From Streptomyces hygroscopicus (lineage in GTDB: Bacteria > Actinomycetota > Actinomycetes > Streptomycetales > Streptomycetaceae), in the NCBI GenBank assembly GCA_002021875.1, contig CP018627.1, forward strand, positions 2,728,001-2,792,000: a stretch of DNA of 64,000 nt. Reading direction: 5' to 3'. The notes under the pieces are model-generated. The model saw only the letters and a program-made list of their open reading frames with translations. It was not told the origin of the DNA and searched no databases. Numbering within the stretch: the stretch's first letter is position 1; every line of letters begins with the position of its first letter. Both the position numbers and the translations under genes were made by a program. Shown here piece after piece: positions 15,593 through 24,890 of the stretch.

Positions 15593-18500
15593 TCATCCCC
15601 CGGCGGCTGCCACCTCCTCGGCGAGGATCGCCACGGTGCGGCGGATGTCGTCCTCACGGTGCTCGCTGGTGACGAAGAACCGCAGCCTGGCGAGCCCCTC
15701 CTCGACGGCCGGGTGGAAGATCGGATCGGCGATGACACCGCGCTCGAACAGCCGGTCCGCGACGCGCAGGGTCCGCGCCGAGTCGCCGAGGACACACGGC
15801 ACGATCGGCGTGTGGGCGCTGGAGCCGGTCGCCAGACCGGCCGCGGCGGCCAGGCCCAGGAACAGCTCCGCGTTGCGCCGCAGGGCGGTCACCCGGTGCG
15901 GTTCCGCGAGGATCAGCTCGGTGGCGGCCAGCGCCGCGGCCGCGTTGGCCGGGGTCAGGCCGACGCTGTAGACGAAGCCGGGCAGCGTATGCCGCAGCCA
16001 CCGCACCATCCGGGCCGAGCCGCCGAGATATCCACCGCAGCTGGCGAAGGTCTTGGAGAGGGTGCCCATCCACAGATCCACGCCGGACCGGTCGACGCCG
16101 AAGAACTCGCCCACGCCACGGCCGCGTTCGCCCACGGTGCCGATGCTGTGCGCCTCGTCCACCATCAGCAGGGCGCCGTAGCGCCGCTTCAGCTCGATCA
16201 CGGCGGGCAGGTCGACCAGGTCGCCGTCCATGCTGTAGGCGCCCTCGACGGCGATCAGCACCCGTCTGAACCGGGACCGGTTGCGCCGCAGCGCGTCCTC
16301 CAGCGCGTCGATGTCGTTGTGGGGGAACGGGCGCCGCGCCGCCCCGGACAGGGCGCAGCCCTGGAGGATGCTGTCGTGGGCGAGCGCGTCGTGCACCACG
16401 AGGTCGCGCGCGCCGACGAGATGCCCTATCGCGGTGACATTGGTGGCGTGGCCGCTCACCAGTGCCAGGCAGTCGGGGACGCCGAGGAAGTCGGCGAGCG
16501 CCCGCTCCAGCCGTACGGTCAGCTCCCGTTCGCCGGAGAGCACCCGGCTCGCGGAGACCGAGGTGCCGTACCGGTCCACCGCCTGGTGCACGGCCTCGTT
16601 GACCGCCGGATGGCCGGAGAGCCCGAGGTAGTTGTAGCTGCCGAAGGACAGGTACGGCCGTCCGTCGATCATGGTCGTGTCGCGGATGTTGCCCTGATGG
16701 ACCCGGAAGTACGGGAAGTCCGCGCCACTGCCGGCGATCGCGCTCAAGCGCTCCTCGAACTGCCGCACCTCGGGGAAGTCATCGGCGCGGGCACTCGCCG
16801 CGTCCCAGTCCGCCCGCGTCTGCTGGGGCAGCGGCGCACCGGCGGCCGGCTCCTGCGCGAGGTGCGGATCGACCAGCGCGACCAGCCGTTCCACTGTGAG
16901 GTCGGGCGAGAAGATCTCCTCGGTGCGGAATCCCGGTATGCGCTTGCCGATGTTGACCTCCAGCTCCTGCAGCATCAGGGAGTCGAAGCCGAGGTCGGTC
17001 ACCAGCCCCATCCGCTCGGTCAGGTCGGCGAGCGGGAAGACGCCGGTCCGCGACAGCTCTTCGAGCACGATGGACCCGGCGGACGCCCCGTCGGCCCGCG
17101 CCGCCGCGGGCGAGCCCGCCGGCCCCTCCCTCATCGCCCCGAGGTCGTGGGCGGTGCCCTCGTCCTCGGGAGCGCGCGCCGACTCGTCCACCACCCAGTG
17201 GTGGCGTGGGGCGAGCGGGCTCGGCGGCAGGGTGATGGGGGGTATGCGCTCCCTTACCGGGCGAAGCCCCTCGCCGGTGACCGCGCGCCGCGCGAGCTGG
17301 GCCAGCGCGGCCGAGTGCGCGTCGGCGGGCAGCGAGCCCGGCTCCGGTACGGCGGCCTCCGGCGGCTCACCGGGTGGCACGGTGCCGACCGCCAGCCCCG
17401 CCCCGAGATCTCCGGTACGGCCGGCCGCCACGGCCTCGGCCGCCGCGGTCAGCCGGGTGGCGGCGTCGGCGGCGTCCTCCGCCACCAGGGCGAGGCGTTC
17501 GGCGAGGGGAGCCCGGCGGGCCAGGGTGTCCGCCACCCCGGCCAGCGGCGGCCGGTCATCGGCGAGGGTGTGTGCCAGCTCCCGGGCGTAACGGGCCAGC
17601 CCGGCCCGGTCGCGGGCGCTGAGCACCAGCAGCTGCGGACCGCCGTCCGGTGTGGGACGGGCCGGTGCCGTGGCGCACTCCTCCACCACCAGATGGACAC
17701 CGGTGCCGCCGAAGCCGAAGGCGCTCACCCCCGCCCGGCGCGGCTGCCCGGCGTCGGGCCAGCCGGTCGGCTTCGTCGGGATGGTCAGCCGCGCGGCGTC
17801 GAGTCCGGAGCGGTCGGCCAGGTCGAAGTCCGGCTGCGGCGGTATCACCCCCCGGTGCACGGCCAGCACGGTCTTGACGAGTCCGGCGATCCCCGCGGCG
17901 TTGAGCGCGTGGCCGACGACCGCCTTCACCGCGCCGAGGAACGCCGGTGCGCCCCGCTCGCCCCGCAGCTCCCGCAGGACACCGACCTCGACCGGGTCGC
18001 CGACCGTGGTCCCGGTGCCGTGCGCCTCGAGGTATCCCATCGCCTCCGGGGCCAGGTCCGCGTCGCGGTAGGCCCGGCGCAGGGCTCTGAGCTGACCGGC
18101 CGCCTGGGGGTGCATACCGCCCTGCACGGTCCCGTCGTTGGCCGTACCCACGCCCCGGATCACCGCGTAGACCCGGTCACCGGCGGCCAGCGCGTCGGCC
18201 AGCGGGCGCAGCGCCAGGACCCCGGCGCCCTCCCCCAGGACGAAGCCATCGGCCTCCGCGCCGAACGGCAGGCATCTGCCGCTGCGCGAGATGGCGCCGA
18301 TCCGGCACAGCCCCACCAGCAGGTCCGGGGCGAGGATCAACTGGGCGCCGCCCGCGAGCGCGATCCGGCACCGGCCCGCGCGCAGCGCGAACACGGCGTT
18401 GGCCACGGCCATGAGTCCACCGGAGCACGCCGAGTCCAGCGCATAGCTCTCGCCGTGCAGATCGAAGACCGAACTGACCGTGTTCGGCCCCATGTTGAGC

Positions 18501-19069
18501 AGCAGCCCGGCCACCGAGGAGCCGTGCAGCCCGTCCACCGCGCGGACCGTCTCCGGCCACCGGGGGTCGCTCGCCCGTGCCCCGAACTCGCCGCCGGTGA
18601 GCTGGCGCATCCGGATCCGCATGGTGCTGAGTTCGCGGTAGCCGCTCTCGGTGAGCGCCGTGATCACCGAGGTCTCCTCGCGATCGAAGCCCTCGGCCTC
18701 CCATCCGGCGTCCTGGATCGCCTCCCGGGCCAGGTCGATCAGCAGCCGGCCCTGCGGATCCATCGATCTGGCCCGCCGTGGCGGGATGCCGTAGTGCGCC
18801 GCGTCGAAGTGGCCCACGTCCGGCAGCAGGGCCATGGTGTCCGTATAGGCCGCGGACGAGTCACGTAAGTTGTCGCTGAGGAAGGTGGCGGTGCGCCACC
18901 GCGAATCGGGGACGGTGGCGAACTGCGCCCGCGGCTCGTTGAGGAGCCGCCAGTACTGGTTGACGTTGCGCGCCCCCGGGAACCGGCAGGCCATTCCCAC
19001 GATCGCGACGTCATCACGCCGCGTACCAGCTGAACCCACTTCGGATCCCTTCGCTGTCACAGATGTCAC
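15593..19069 (-). CDS. Ketosynthase-ACP-alpha-oxoamine synthase fusion (PKS/AOS hybrid)
   Basis: An 1158-aa multidomain enzyme. A beta-ketoacyl synthase occupies about residues 20-465: active Cys215 in LDSACSGG, His350 in EAHGTGTT, Lys382 and His387 in VKAVVGHALNAAG. A 170-residue linker follows with no acyltransferase motif. An acyl carrier domain has Ser697 in TDLGFDSL. A C-terminal PLP-dependent alpha-oxoamine synthase (about 770-1155) has VDEAHSIG and Lys1006 in TLSKTFAS. The expected chemistry is decarboxylative condensation of an ACP-bound acyl chain with an amino acid to give an alpha-aminoketone, as in BioF, serine palmitoyltransferase and prodigiosin PigH/RedN. The GTG start overlaps the preceding epimerase stop (GTGA). 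The product is unknown. Confidence 0.9.
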   Translation of the reverse strand: MTSVTAKGSEVGSAGTRRDDVAIVGMACRFPGARNVNQYWRLLNEPRAQFATVPDSRWRTATFLSDNLRDSSAAYTDTMALLPDVGHFDAAHYGIPPRRARSMDPQGRLLIDLAREAIQDAGWEAEGFDREETSVITALTESGYRELSTMRIRMRQLTGGEFGARASDPRWPETVRAVDGLHGSSVAGLLLNMGPNTVSSVFDLHGESYALDSACSGGLMAVANAVFALRAGRCRIALAGGAQLILAPDLLVGLCRIGAISRSGRCLPFGAEADGFVLGEGAGVLALRPLADALAAGDRVYAVIRGVGTANDGTVQGGMHPQAAGQLRALRRAYRDADLAPEAMGYLEAHGTGTTVGDPVEVGVLRELRGERGAPAFLGAVKAVVGHALNAAGIAGLVKTVLAVHRGVIPPQPDFDLADRSGLDAARLTIPTKPTGWPDAGQPRRAGVSAFGFGGTGVHLVVEECATAPARPTPDGGPQLLVLSARDRAGLARYARELAHTLADDRPPLAGVADTLARRAPLAERLALVAEDAADAATRLTAAAEAVAAGRTGDLGAGLAVGTVPPGEPPEAAVPEPGSLPADAHSAALAQLARRAVTGEGLRPVRERIPPITLPPSPLAPRHHWVVDESARAPEDEGTAHDLGAMREGPAGSPAAARADGASAGSIVLEELSRTGVFPLADLTERMGLVTDLGFDSLMLQELEVNIGKRIPGFRTEEIFSPDLTVERLVALVDPHLAQEPAAGAPLPQQTRADWDAASARADDFPEVRQFEERLSAIAGSGADFPYFRVHQGNIRDTTMIDGRPYLSFGSYNYLGLSGHPAVNEAVHQAVDRYGTSVSASRVLSGERELTVRLERALADFLGVPDCLALVSGHATNVTAIGHLVGARDLVVHDALAHDSILQGCALSGAARRPFPHNDIDALEDALRRNRSRFRRVLIAVEGAYSMDGDLVDLPAVIELKRRYGALLMVDEAHSIGTVGERGRGVGEFFGVDRSGVDLWMGTLSKTFASCGGYLGGSARMVRWLRHTLPGFVYSVGLTPANAAAALAATELILAEPHRVTALRRNAELFLGLAAAAGLATGSSAHTPIVPCVLGDSARTLRVADRLFERGVIADPIFHPAVEEGLARLRFFVTSEHREDDIRRTVAILAEEVAAAGG

Positions 19070-20007
19070 CCGGCGGTGGACAGTCGTTCACGCCACCACT
19101 CGACCGTCGCCTTGACCTGATCGTCGACGGGGGTGGCGCGCACCGCGAACGCGGCTTCGTAGGCGCTCGCGTCCACGACGAAGGGACGGTCGAACTGGTA
19201 GCGGACCTCCTTCAGTTCGCGCAGCAGCGGGGAGACCAGCGACGCGAGACCCGTCACGGCGGACGGCAGCCTGCGCACCGCGACCGGCCCGGTCTCCGCC
19301 TGCGTGGCGAGGCGGTCGACCATCTCCCGGGTGGACCGCGCGGGCGCCGTCGGTACGTGCCAGGCCCGGCCCCAGGCCCGCTCCTCGCCCGCGACCTCGG
19401 CCAGGGCGGCGGCCACGTCGGGGAGGTAGCTCCAGCTGTGCGGGGTGTCCGGGTCCCCGAGCGAGGAGACCGGCTTGCCGCGCAGCACCTTTGGCATCAC
19501 CCGCGCGGCCAGGTGCCCGCCGTCGGTCACACCGGGCCCGAAGAAGTCCGACGCCCGTACCTCGACCGCCTTGACCCGGCCCTGCTCATCGAGGTCCCGC
19601 GCCTGCTCCCACACGGCGGCGCGCACCCGCCCCTTGGTGCCGGTCGCCGCGAGCGGCAGCTCCTCGGTCATGGGGCCGTCGACCGGGCCGTAGCCGTAGA
19701 GGTTGCCCAGGATGACCAGGACGGCCCCGGTCGCCTCGGCGGCCGCGCAGACCGACGAGGCCAGCGGCGGCCAGTCGCTCGCCCAGCGGTGGTAGGGCGG
19801 TGCGGCACAGTTGTAGATGGCGGCCGCGCCCTGCGCGGCCTCGGTCAATCGTGCGCTGTCCGTCGCGTCCAGCGCGACATGCTCGAGGCCCGGCTCCGGG
19901 CTTCGGCCCGATGTGGTGACAACCCGTACCGAATGGCCCTTTTCGGCCAGCAGCCGAGCGGTGGCCGCTCCGGCGGGCCCGAATCCTATGACGACATGAA
20001 GGCTCAC
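19066..20007 (-). CDS. NAD(P)-dependent epimerase/reductase of the SDR superfamily
   Basis: A 313-aa extended short-chain dehydrogenase-like protein. The N-terminal nucleotide-binding motif is GFGPAGAATA (residues 8-17), an atypical variant of GxxGxxG. The usual YxxxK catalytic pair is not obvious: the region holds LYGYGPVDGP and WEQARD instead, so it may be an atypical member. Its stop overlaps the start of the PKS/AOS fusion by 4 nt, so both are translated from one message and it probably reduces or modifies the aminoketone product. The promoter must lie in 20008-20151, where no gene is seen. Confidence 0.85.
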   Translation of the reverse strand: MSLHVVIGFGPAGAATARLLAEKGHSVRVVTTSGRSPEPGLEHVALDATDSARLTEAAQGAAAIYNCAAPPYHRWASDWPPLASSVCAAAEATGAVLVILGNLYGYGPVDGPMTEELPLAATGTKGRVRAAVWEQARDLDEQGRVKAVEVRASDFFGPGVTDGGHLAARVMPKVLRGKPVSSLGDPDTPHSWSYLPDVAAALAEVAGEERAWGRAWHVPTAPARSTREMVDRLATQAETGPVAVRRLPSAVTGLASLVSPLLRELKEVRYQFDRPFVVDASAYEAAFAVRATPVDDQVKATVEWWRERLSTAG

Positions 20008-20151
20008 GCGCGCACACTAGCGCGAGAATCTGTGGCCATCGGTGCAGACTTTCCGACACCCGTTCGGGTGCGGTGGAAGATGTCGCGATCTCGTCGGTGA
20101 ACGATGGCGTCCGGCCACTGGTGCGGGGGCCGGACGCCACGGCCGGACCGT

Positions 20152-21726
20152 TCAGCGGGAGGCGCCGGTCCCCACCGACGGGAGGTAGCGCGGCGCCCGC
20201 CAGGCGTGAAGTCGCCGCTCCACCGCGGCCCCCAGCGACAGAAGCTCGGTGTCCGCGTGGTCACCGGCCATCAGGAGCAGGCCCACGGGCAGCTCGTCCA
20301 CGAACCCGGCGGGCACCGACAGGGAGGGATATCCGGCCACGGCCGCGGGGGTCGAGGACGGGATCACGTCGTTGTCGCCCCGCGCGCAGTCGGTCGTCCA
20401 GGCGGGCGGGTTGGTCGGCGAGGCGATGGCGTCCAGGTGGTGGGTGGCCATGGTCTCGTCGATGGACCGCCGGGAGAGGTCCTTCAACTCGGCGCGCATG
20501 GCCCGGTATTCCGGGTCGGTGGTGGCAGGCGCGGCGAGAGCCTGCTCGAACAGCTCCTGGCCGGCGAAGCAGGTCTGCTCCGCCGGGTGGGTGCGGTTGA
20601 ATTCGATCAGTTCGGCGAGGTTGCGCGGCCCCTCGCGGGTGGCGAGGTAGGCGTCGATGTCCCGGTGGAACTCGCTCAGCAGCGCGGGGAATTCGAGCTC
20701 GGACAGCCGCTGCTGATACGGGGGCGTCACCTCGACGACCTCGGCTCCCGCTGTGCTCAGTTGCTTCGCGGTACGGGTCATCACGGCGTCCACGTCCGGC
20801 CCGAGGGAGGGCAGCCGCCACAGGCCGATGCGCTTGCCGCGCAGCGCGCCGGGGTTGGTCGGCCCGTCCGCGGCGCGGCCGCCGCTGAGCACCGAGAAGG
20901 TGAGCGCGGTGTCGATCACGTTGCGCGCCATGGGCCCGGCGGTGTCCTGCTCGGCGGAGATCGGGACCACTCCGGCCTGGCTGACGAGGCCGAGGCTGGG
21001 CTTGTGGCCGACCACCCCGTTCATCCCGGCCGGGCACACGATGGAGCCGTCCGTCTCGGTACCGATCGCCACCTGCGCCAGCGACGCGGCGAGCGCGGCA
21101 CCCGAACCGGCGGACGATCCGCACGGGTTCCGGTCCAGTACGTAGGGGTTGTTGGTCTGCCCGCCCACGGCCGACCACCCCGATGTCGGCTTCGTGGCGC
21201 GGAAGTTGGCCCACTCGGACAGGTTGGTCTTGCCGAGGATCACCGCCCCCGCGTCGCGCAGTCGCGTCACCAGGGCGGCGTCCGTGTCCGGCGGACTGCC
21301 GGCCAGGGCCAGCGACCCGGCGGTCGTGGGCAGGCCGCGGGTGTTCACGTTGTCCTTGAGCAGGACCGGGATGCCGTCGAGCGGGCCACGGGTGGCGCCG
21401 TGCCGGTGCCTGGTGTCGCTGGCGGCCGCCTGCCGCAGGGCGGTCGGGTCGGTGCGCAGCACCGCGTGGATCGTGGGGTCGATGGCCTTGATCCGCCGCA
21501 GATAGGCGCTGGTCAGCGCCGACGAGGTCAGCGAGCCGTCCGCCATCCGCGCCTGGAGTTCGGGGATCGTCACGGTGTCCAGATCGACCCCGAGTCCCGT
21601 CGACGAACCAGCGCCGCCGCCGGAGTCGGCGGCCTCCGCACGCGGTTGCGGCGCGCCCGCGCAGAGCGAGCCCACGACCAGGATGGCGCTCAGCGTGGCC
21701 AGGCCCCGCTTCCTCATGACGCTCAT
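20152..21726 (-). CDS. Secreted amidase (amidase-signature family)
   Basis: A 524-aa exported amidase. A signal peptide lies at the N-terminus (VMRKRGLATLSAILVVGSLC, then AGAPQPRAEAA). The Ser-cisSer-Lys triad is recognisable: Lys near residue 124 in PVLLKDNVN, the GSSAGSGAA loop near 203-211, and nucleophile Ser near 228 in GTETDGSIVCPAG. The family hydrolyses C-N amide bonds; the substrate is unknown. The ATG at 21726 is preferred over 21744 because GTGAGGATC sits before it. It appears to be monocistronic; the ABC binding-protein gene ends 124 bp upstream on the same strand. Confidence 0.93.
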   Translation of the reverse strand: MSVMRKRGLATLSAILVVGSLCAGAPQPRAEAADSGGGAGSSTGLGVDLDTVTIPELQARMADGSLTSSALTSAYLRRIKAIDPTIHAVLRTDPTALRQAAASDTRHRHGATRGPLDGIPVLLKDNVNTRGLPTTAGSLALAGSPPDTDAALVTRLRDAGAVILGKTNLSEWANFRATKPTSGWSAVGGQTNNPYVLDRNPCGSSAGSGAALAASLAQVAIGTETDGSIVCPAGMNGVVGHKPSLGLVSQAGVVPISAEQDTAGPMARNVIDTALTFSVLSGGRAADGPTNPGALRGKRIGLWRLPSLGPDVDAVMTRTAKQLSTAGAEVVEVTPPYQQRLSELEFPALLSEFHRDIDAYLATREGPRNLAELIEFNRTHPAEQTCFAGQELFEQALAAPATTDPEYRAMRAELKDLSRRSIDETMATHHLDAIASPTNPPAWTTDCARGDNDVIPSSTPAAVAGYPSLSVPAGFVDELPVGLLLMAGDHADTELLSLGAAVERRLHAWRAPRYLPSVGTGASR

Positions 21727-21850
21727 GATCCTCACGCTCCTCATGCGGGTCAGCGCACTATAGGCCGGCGGCCCGGCGCAAGGGCCTTTCGCGCCGCCGT
21801 TTCGCGCTTCCTCTCCCGCCGCGCGGGCGCGTGCCCGCGATACCGCCGGC

Positions 21851-23005
21851 CTAGGGCTTGTGGCCGACCGCCTCCGCGTAGAACGAACGGTCCACGACCT
21901 CGTCCTCGGGCAGCGGGTCGCCCTCGACCACCCCGGCGGTGGCGTACGCCTTCTGCAGCCGGTCCACCGTGCCCTCGCGGATCTCCCAGTCCATGCGCAG
22001 CGACGGCACGGCGGCCAGTGTGTCCGGCTCGGTCTTGAGCGCTTCGCCGAGGTCGTCGAGGAACGTCTTGTCCTTCTTGTAGTCCCCGGCGAAATAGGTG
22101 TTGACGGTGCGGATGTAGGCGCGCAGGAACGCCACCCCCGCGTCCGGGTCCCCGGTCAGCAGATCGGGGCCGAACAGGAGCCCGCCGAGCGGTTCGCCGC
22201 GCGGCTGGCCGCCGAGGAAGGCGTAGCCCGCGTCGCCGTCCACCTGGCGCCACACCGGGTCGAGCAGCCATGCGGCGTCCACTCCGCCGTTCTTCAGCGA
22301 GGTGAGGACCTCGGCCGGGCCGAGCTGCTGGAAGCGGACGCTGTCCACGTCGGCCTGGTGCGCGGCGAGCACCTTCTCCATCGGGTACGTGATGACCGAG
22401 CCCTTGCCGATGAGCGTGCCGACCGTACGGTCCTTGAGGCTGACCTCGCCCGCCGTCTCCCCCGGTTTGAGCCTGGCCCAGAATCCGCTCTTGGAGCCGG
22501 GCGCGGGGGTGAAGTTGCCGGCGACCCAGCGAATGTCGAACCCCTGGCGGATGCCGTTGAGCACGGCGGCCTCCGGCGCCGCGTACTGGACGTCGATATC
22601 GCCCTTGGCGAGCAGCGGAAGCGCGTCCGGGGTGGGCAGCAGCTTCAGTTCGACGTCGAGCTTCTCCTTGCCGAACTCGCCCTTCTCCATGCCGATCCGC
22701 AGGGGTGCGAGGTACTCGGCGGTCAGCGTGCTGGCGGAGACGACGATCTTCGTCTTCTTCTTCAGCGGCTTCGGCGCGGGCGCGCGGGGCGCGCAGCGGG
22801 CGGGCGCGCGGGCGGCGGACGCGTCGGCGGGGTCGGTCCAGCCCTTGGCGCAGCCCGCGACGGGGGTGATCGGGCGGGGCTTGCCCGGTGTGCCGGAGCG
22901 CGCCGACTCCGAGGTCTGCGCGTCGCAGGCGGCGAGGGAGCCGAGGACGCCGAGCAGGGTCACGCCCGTGACCAGGGCGCGGGCGAGGGAGAGTCTCCGT
23001 GCCAT
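21851..23005 (-). CDS. ABC importer substrate-binding lipoprotein (nitrate/sulfonate/taurine type)
   Basis: A 384-aa lipoprotein with lipobox LAAC (Cys27) and a type-2 periplasmic-binding fold of the SsuA/TauA/NMT1 kind (IVVSASTLTAEYLAPLRIGM, LAKGDIDVQYAAPEAAVLNG, KDRTVGTLIGKGS). It would capture a small organic anion or thiamine-precursor-like ligand outside the cell. It starts 43 nt after the permease stop and is the last gene of the ATPase-permease-binding protein operon. An Ala/Arg/Pro-rich linker with extra cysteines (residues about 50-80) precedes the ligand domain, which is unusual. Confidence 0.9.
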   Translation of the reverse strand: MARRLSLARALVTGVTLLGVLGSLAACDAQTSESARSGTPGKPRPITPVAGCAKGWTDPADASAARAPARCAPRAPAPKPLKKKTKIVVSASTLTAEYLAPLRIGMEKGEFGKEKLDVELKLLPTPDALPLLAKGDIDVQYAAPEAAVLNGIRQGFDIRWVAGNFTPAPGSKSGFWARLKPGETAGEVSLKDRTVGTLIGKGSVITYPMEKVLAAHQADVDSVRFQQLGPAEVLTSLKNGGVDAAWLLDPVWRQVDGDAGYAFLGGQPRGEPLGGLLFGPDLLTGDPDAGVAFLRAYIRTVNTYFAGDYKKDKTFLDDLGEALKTEPDTLAAVPSLRMDWEIREGTVDRLQKAYATAGVVEGDPLPEDEVVDRSFYAEAVGHKP

Positions 23006-23048
23006 GGGTGCCGCCTTCCGGGGCTGGGGGTCGGAGCCGGGGTGAGAG

Positions 23049-23954
23049 TCAGGGCCGGGGCCGGCCGCGGTCCCGCGGCGCCCAGGGAGTGAGCCGACGG
23101 CCGATGAGGCGGACGAGTTCGGAGAAGACCACGCCGAGCACGGCCACGCAGACGATGCCGACGAACATCACGTCGTTCTGGAAGAGCGTCCGCGAGTCGA
23201 AGATCAGGTGGCCGAGGCCGTCGTTCGCGGCGATCTGCTCGGAGGCGACGATGACCAGGACCGCCACTCCGGAGGCGACCCGCATGCCGACCAGGACTTG
23301 CGGCAGCGAGGCGGGCAGCAGGACATGGCGGAACATCTGCCAGGGACCGGCGCCGAATACCTGCCCGGCCTCCCGGTAGCCCTCGGCGACGCCCATCACG
23401 GCGGCCATGGTGGAGATCCATACGAAGAAGAAGACGGTGGTCGCGACGAGCGCGATCTGAGGGCCCTCACCGAGGCCGAACATATTGAGGAACACGGGGA
23501 GCAGCGCGAGCTTGGGCACCACGTACAGGGCGTCGAGCAGCGGTTCCAGCGCGGCGCGGACCATCCGCAGCGCGCCCATCAGCAGCCCGAAGAGATACCC
23601 CGCGGCCGTGCCGAGGGCGTACCCGGCGACCACCCGCTGGAGCGTGGCCCATACGTCCGGCCACAGTTTGCCGTCGGCGGCGCGCTGCCAGCCGTCCGCC
23701 GCGATGGTGGACGGCGCGGGGTAGATGCGCGAGTCGATCCAGTGCTGATCCGCGGCGAGCTGCCACAGCAGGATCAGCGCGGAGGGGACGGCCAGGGCGA
23801 GGGCCAGCTCGATGCCGCGGCGCCGCCGGTGGGCGCGGACGGGATCGCGCTCCCCCGGTCCGGGGCGCCGCACCAGCACGGTCTCGACGGGCCCGCCGAC
23901 GGTTTCACCGGGCCGGGCGGTCCGGGCCGAGGCGGGCGCGCTCTCGCCCTTCAC
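23049..23954 (-). CDS. ABC importer permease (SsuC/TauC type)
   Basis: A 301-aa membrane protein with about six transmembrane helices and the cytoplasmic EAA-type loop EGYREAGQVFGAGPWQMFRHVLLPASLP that docks the ATPase. The GTG at 23954 is chosen because GTGA overlaps the ATPase stop by 4 nt; the longer upstream frame is the antisense of nothing and overlaps the ATPase gene. The family is SsuC/TauC/NrtB, importing sulfonates, taurine, nitrate or related compounds. Confidence 0.92.
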   Translation of the reverse strand: MKGESAPASARTARPGETVGGPVETVLVRRPGPGERDPVRAHRRRRGIELALALAVPSALILLWQLAADQHWIDSRIYPAPSTIAADGWQRAADGKLWPDVWATLQRVVAGYALGTAAGYLFGLLMGALRMVRAALEPLLDALYVVPKLALLPVFLNMFGLGEGPQIALVATTVFFFVWISTMAAVMGVAEGYREAGQVFGAGPWQMFRHVLLPASLPQVLVGMRVASGVAVLVIVASEQIAANDGLGHLIFDSRTLFQNDVMFVGIVCVAVLGVVFSELVRLIGRRLTPWAPRDRGRPRP

Positions 23955-24778
23955 GAGGACTTCCCCACCGTGTCCACCGCAGTGGCGGCACCGGCTCCGG
24001 CCCGCTGGACCTCGTCGCGCAGCAGCTCCCACAACTCGGACTGCAGCGCGGCGAACCGCGGAGCGCGGCGCATCGCCCCGGTGCGCGGGCGTTCGAACGG
24101 CGGGTGGCGTTCGGCGATCACCCTGCCGGGCCTGGCCGACATCACCACCACCCGGTCCCCGAGCACGATCGCCTCCTCCAGACTGTGGGTGACGAACAGC
24201 GCGGTGGTACGGGTCGCCTGGCACACCGCGAGCAACTCGTCCTGGAGGATGGTGCGCAACTGGGCGTCGAGCGCGGCGAACGGTTCGTCCAGCAGCAGCA
24301 CCTCCGGCTCCACCGCGAGCGCCCGGGCGATCGCCACGCGCTGCCGCATCCCGCCCGACAGGGTGGCCGGGTAGGCATCGGCGAAGTCGGCGAGACCGAG
24401 CCGGGCCAGCCAGTCCCTGGCCCGCGCGTCGGCGGCCTTGCGTGGCACGCGCTGCACATCGAGGCCGAAGCGGACGTTGGCCAGCACGGTCTTCCAGTCG
24501 TAGATGCCGTAGTCCTGCGGGATCATCGCGGCCGGATGGCGCCGGCCCGCGCGCAGCTCGACCTCACCGCCGCTGGGGCGGACGAGTCCGGCGACGATGC
24601 GCAGGAACGTGGACTTGCCGCATCCGGACGGGCCGACGATGCAGCAGAACTCCCCGTGCCGGATGTCCAGGTCGAGTGGTCCGAGGGCGTGCACCTGCCG
24701 GGTTCCGTGCCCGAAGGTGCGGGTCACCGCGCTGGCACGTACTTTCGGCGCGGTCCCGGGTGTGGTGTGCGGCTCCAC
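23951..24778 (-). CDS. ABC importer ATPase (SsuB/TauB type)
   Basis: A 275-aa ABC ATPase with Walker A GPSGCGKST (49-57), signature LSGGMRQR (140-147), Walker B VLLLDEPFAALD (160-171) and switch His in TALFVTHSLEEA. It closely follows the SsuB/TauB pattern. The GTG at 24778 has CAGGAG 8 nt upstream. It is the first gene of the importer operon; a TGACGG/CCGTCA palindrome lies 66 bp upstream. Such operons usually respond to sulfur or nitrogen supply, but the operator here looks TetR/GntR-like. Confidence 0.94.
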   Translation of the reverse strand: MEPHTTPGTAPKVRASAVTRTFGHGTRQVHALGPLDLDIRHGEFCCIVGPSGCGKSTFLRIVAGLVRPSGGEVELRAGRRHPAAMIPQDYGIYDWKTVLANVRFGLDVQRVPRKAADARARDWLARLGLADFADAYPATLSGGMRQRVAIARALAVEPEVLLLDEPFAALDAQLRTILQDELLAVCQATRTTALFVTHSLEEAIVLGDRVVVMSARPGRVIAERHPPFERPRTGAMRRAPRFAALQSELWELLRDEVQRAGAGAATAVDTVGKSS

Positions 24779-24843
24779 CCGTAACTCCTGATCCGGTTCG
24801 GCGGGTGTCGTGCGACAACGGCTGCGCGCACCACCTCACGATA

Positions 24844-24856
24844 TGACGGACCGTCA
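24844..24856. promoter_or_regulatory. Palindromic operator candidate upstream of the ABC importer
   Basis: TGACGG-A-CCGTCA is a perfect 13-bp palindrome, with further symmetry in the flanking AT steps (ATATGACGG against CCGTCAGAT, one mismatch). It lies 66 bp before the ATPase start. TetR- and GntR-type regulators commonly bind such sites; no regulator gene is adjacent, so a trans-acting one is implied. Confidence 0.55.
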
Positions 24857-24890
24857 GATTCGGGCAAGGGTCGCGGAACGACTGGCGGAC

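Noticed and set aside
15572..18868. A 1098-codon open frame on the plus strand
   Set aside because: It is antisense to the KS-ACP-AOS gene; composition is Arg/Gly/Pro-rich with no domains, as expected for shadows of GC-rich coding DNA.
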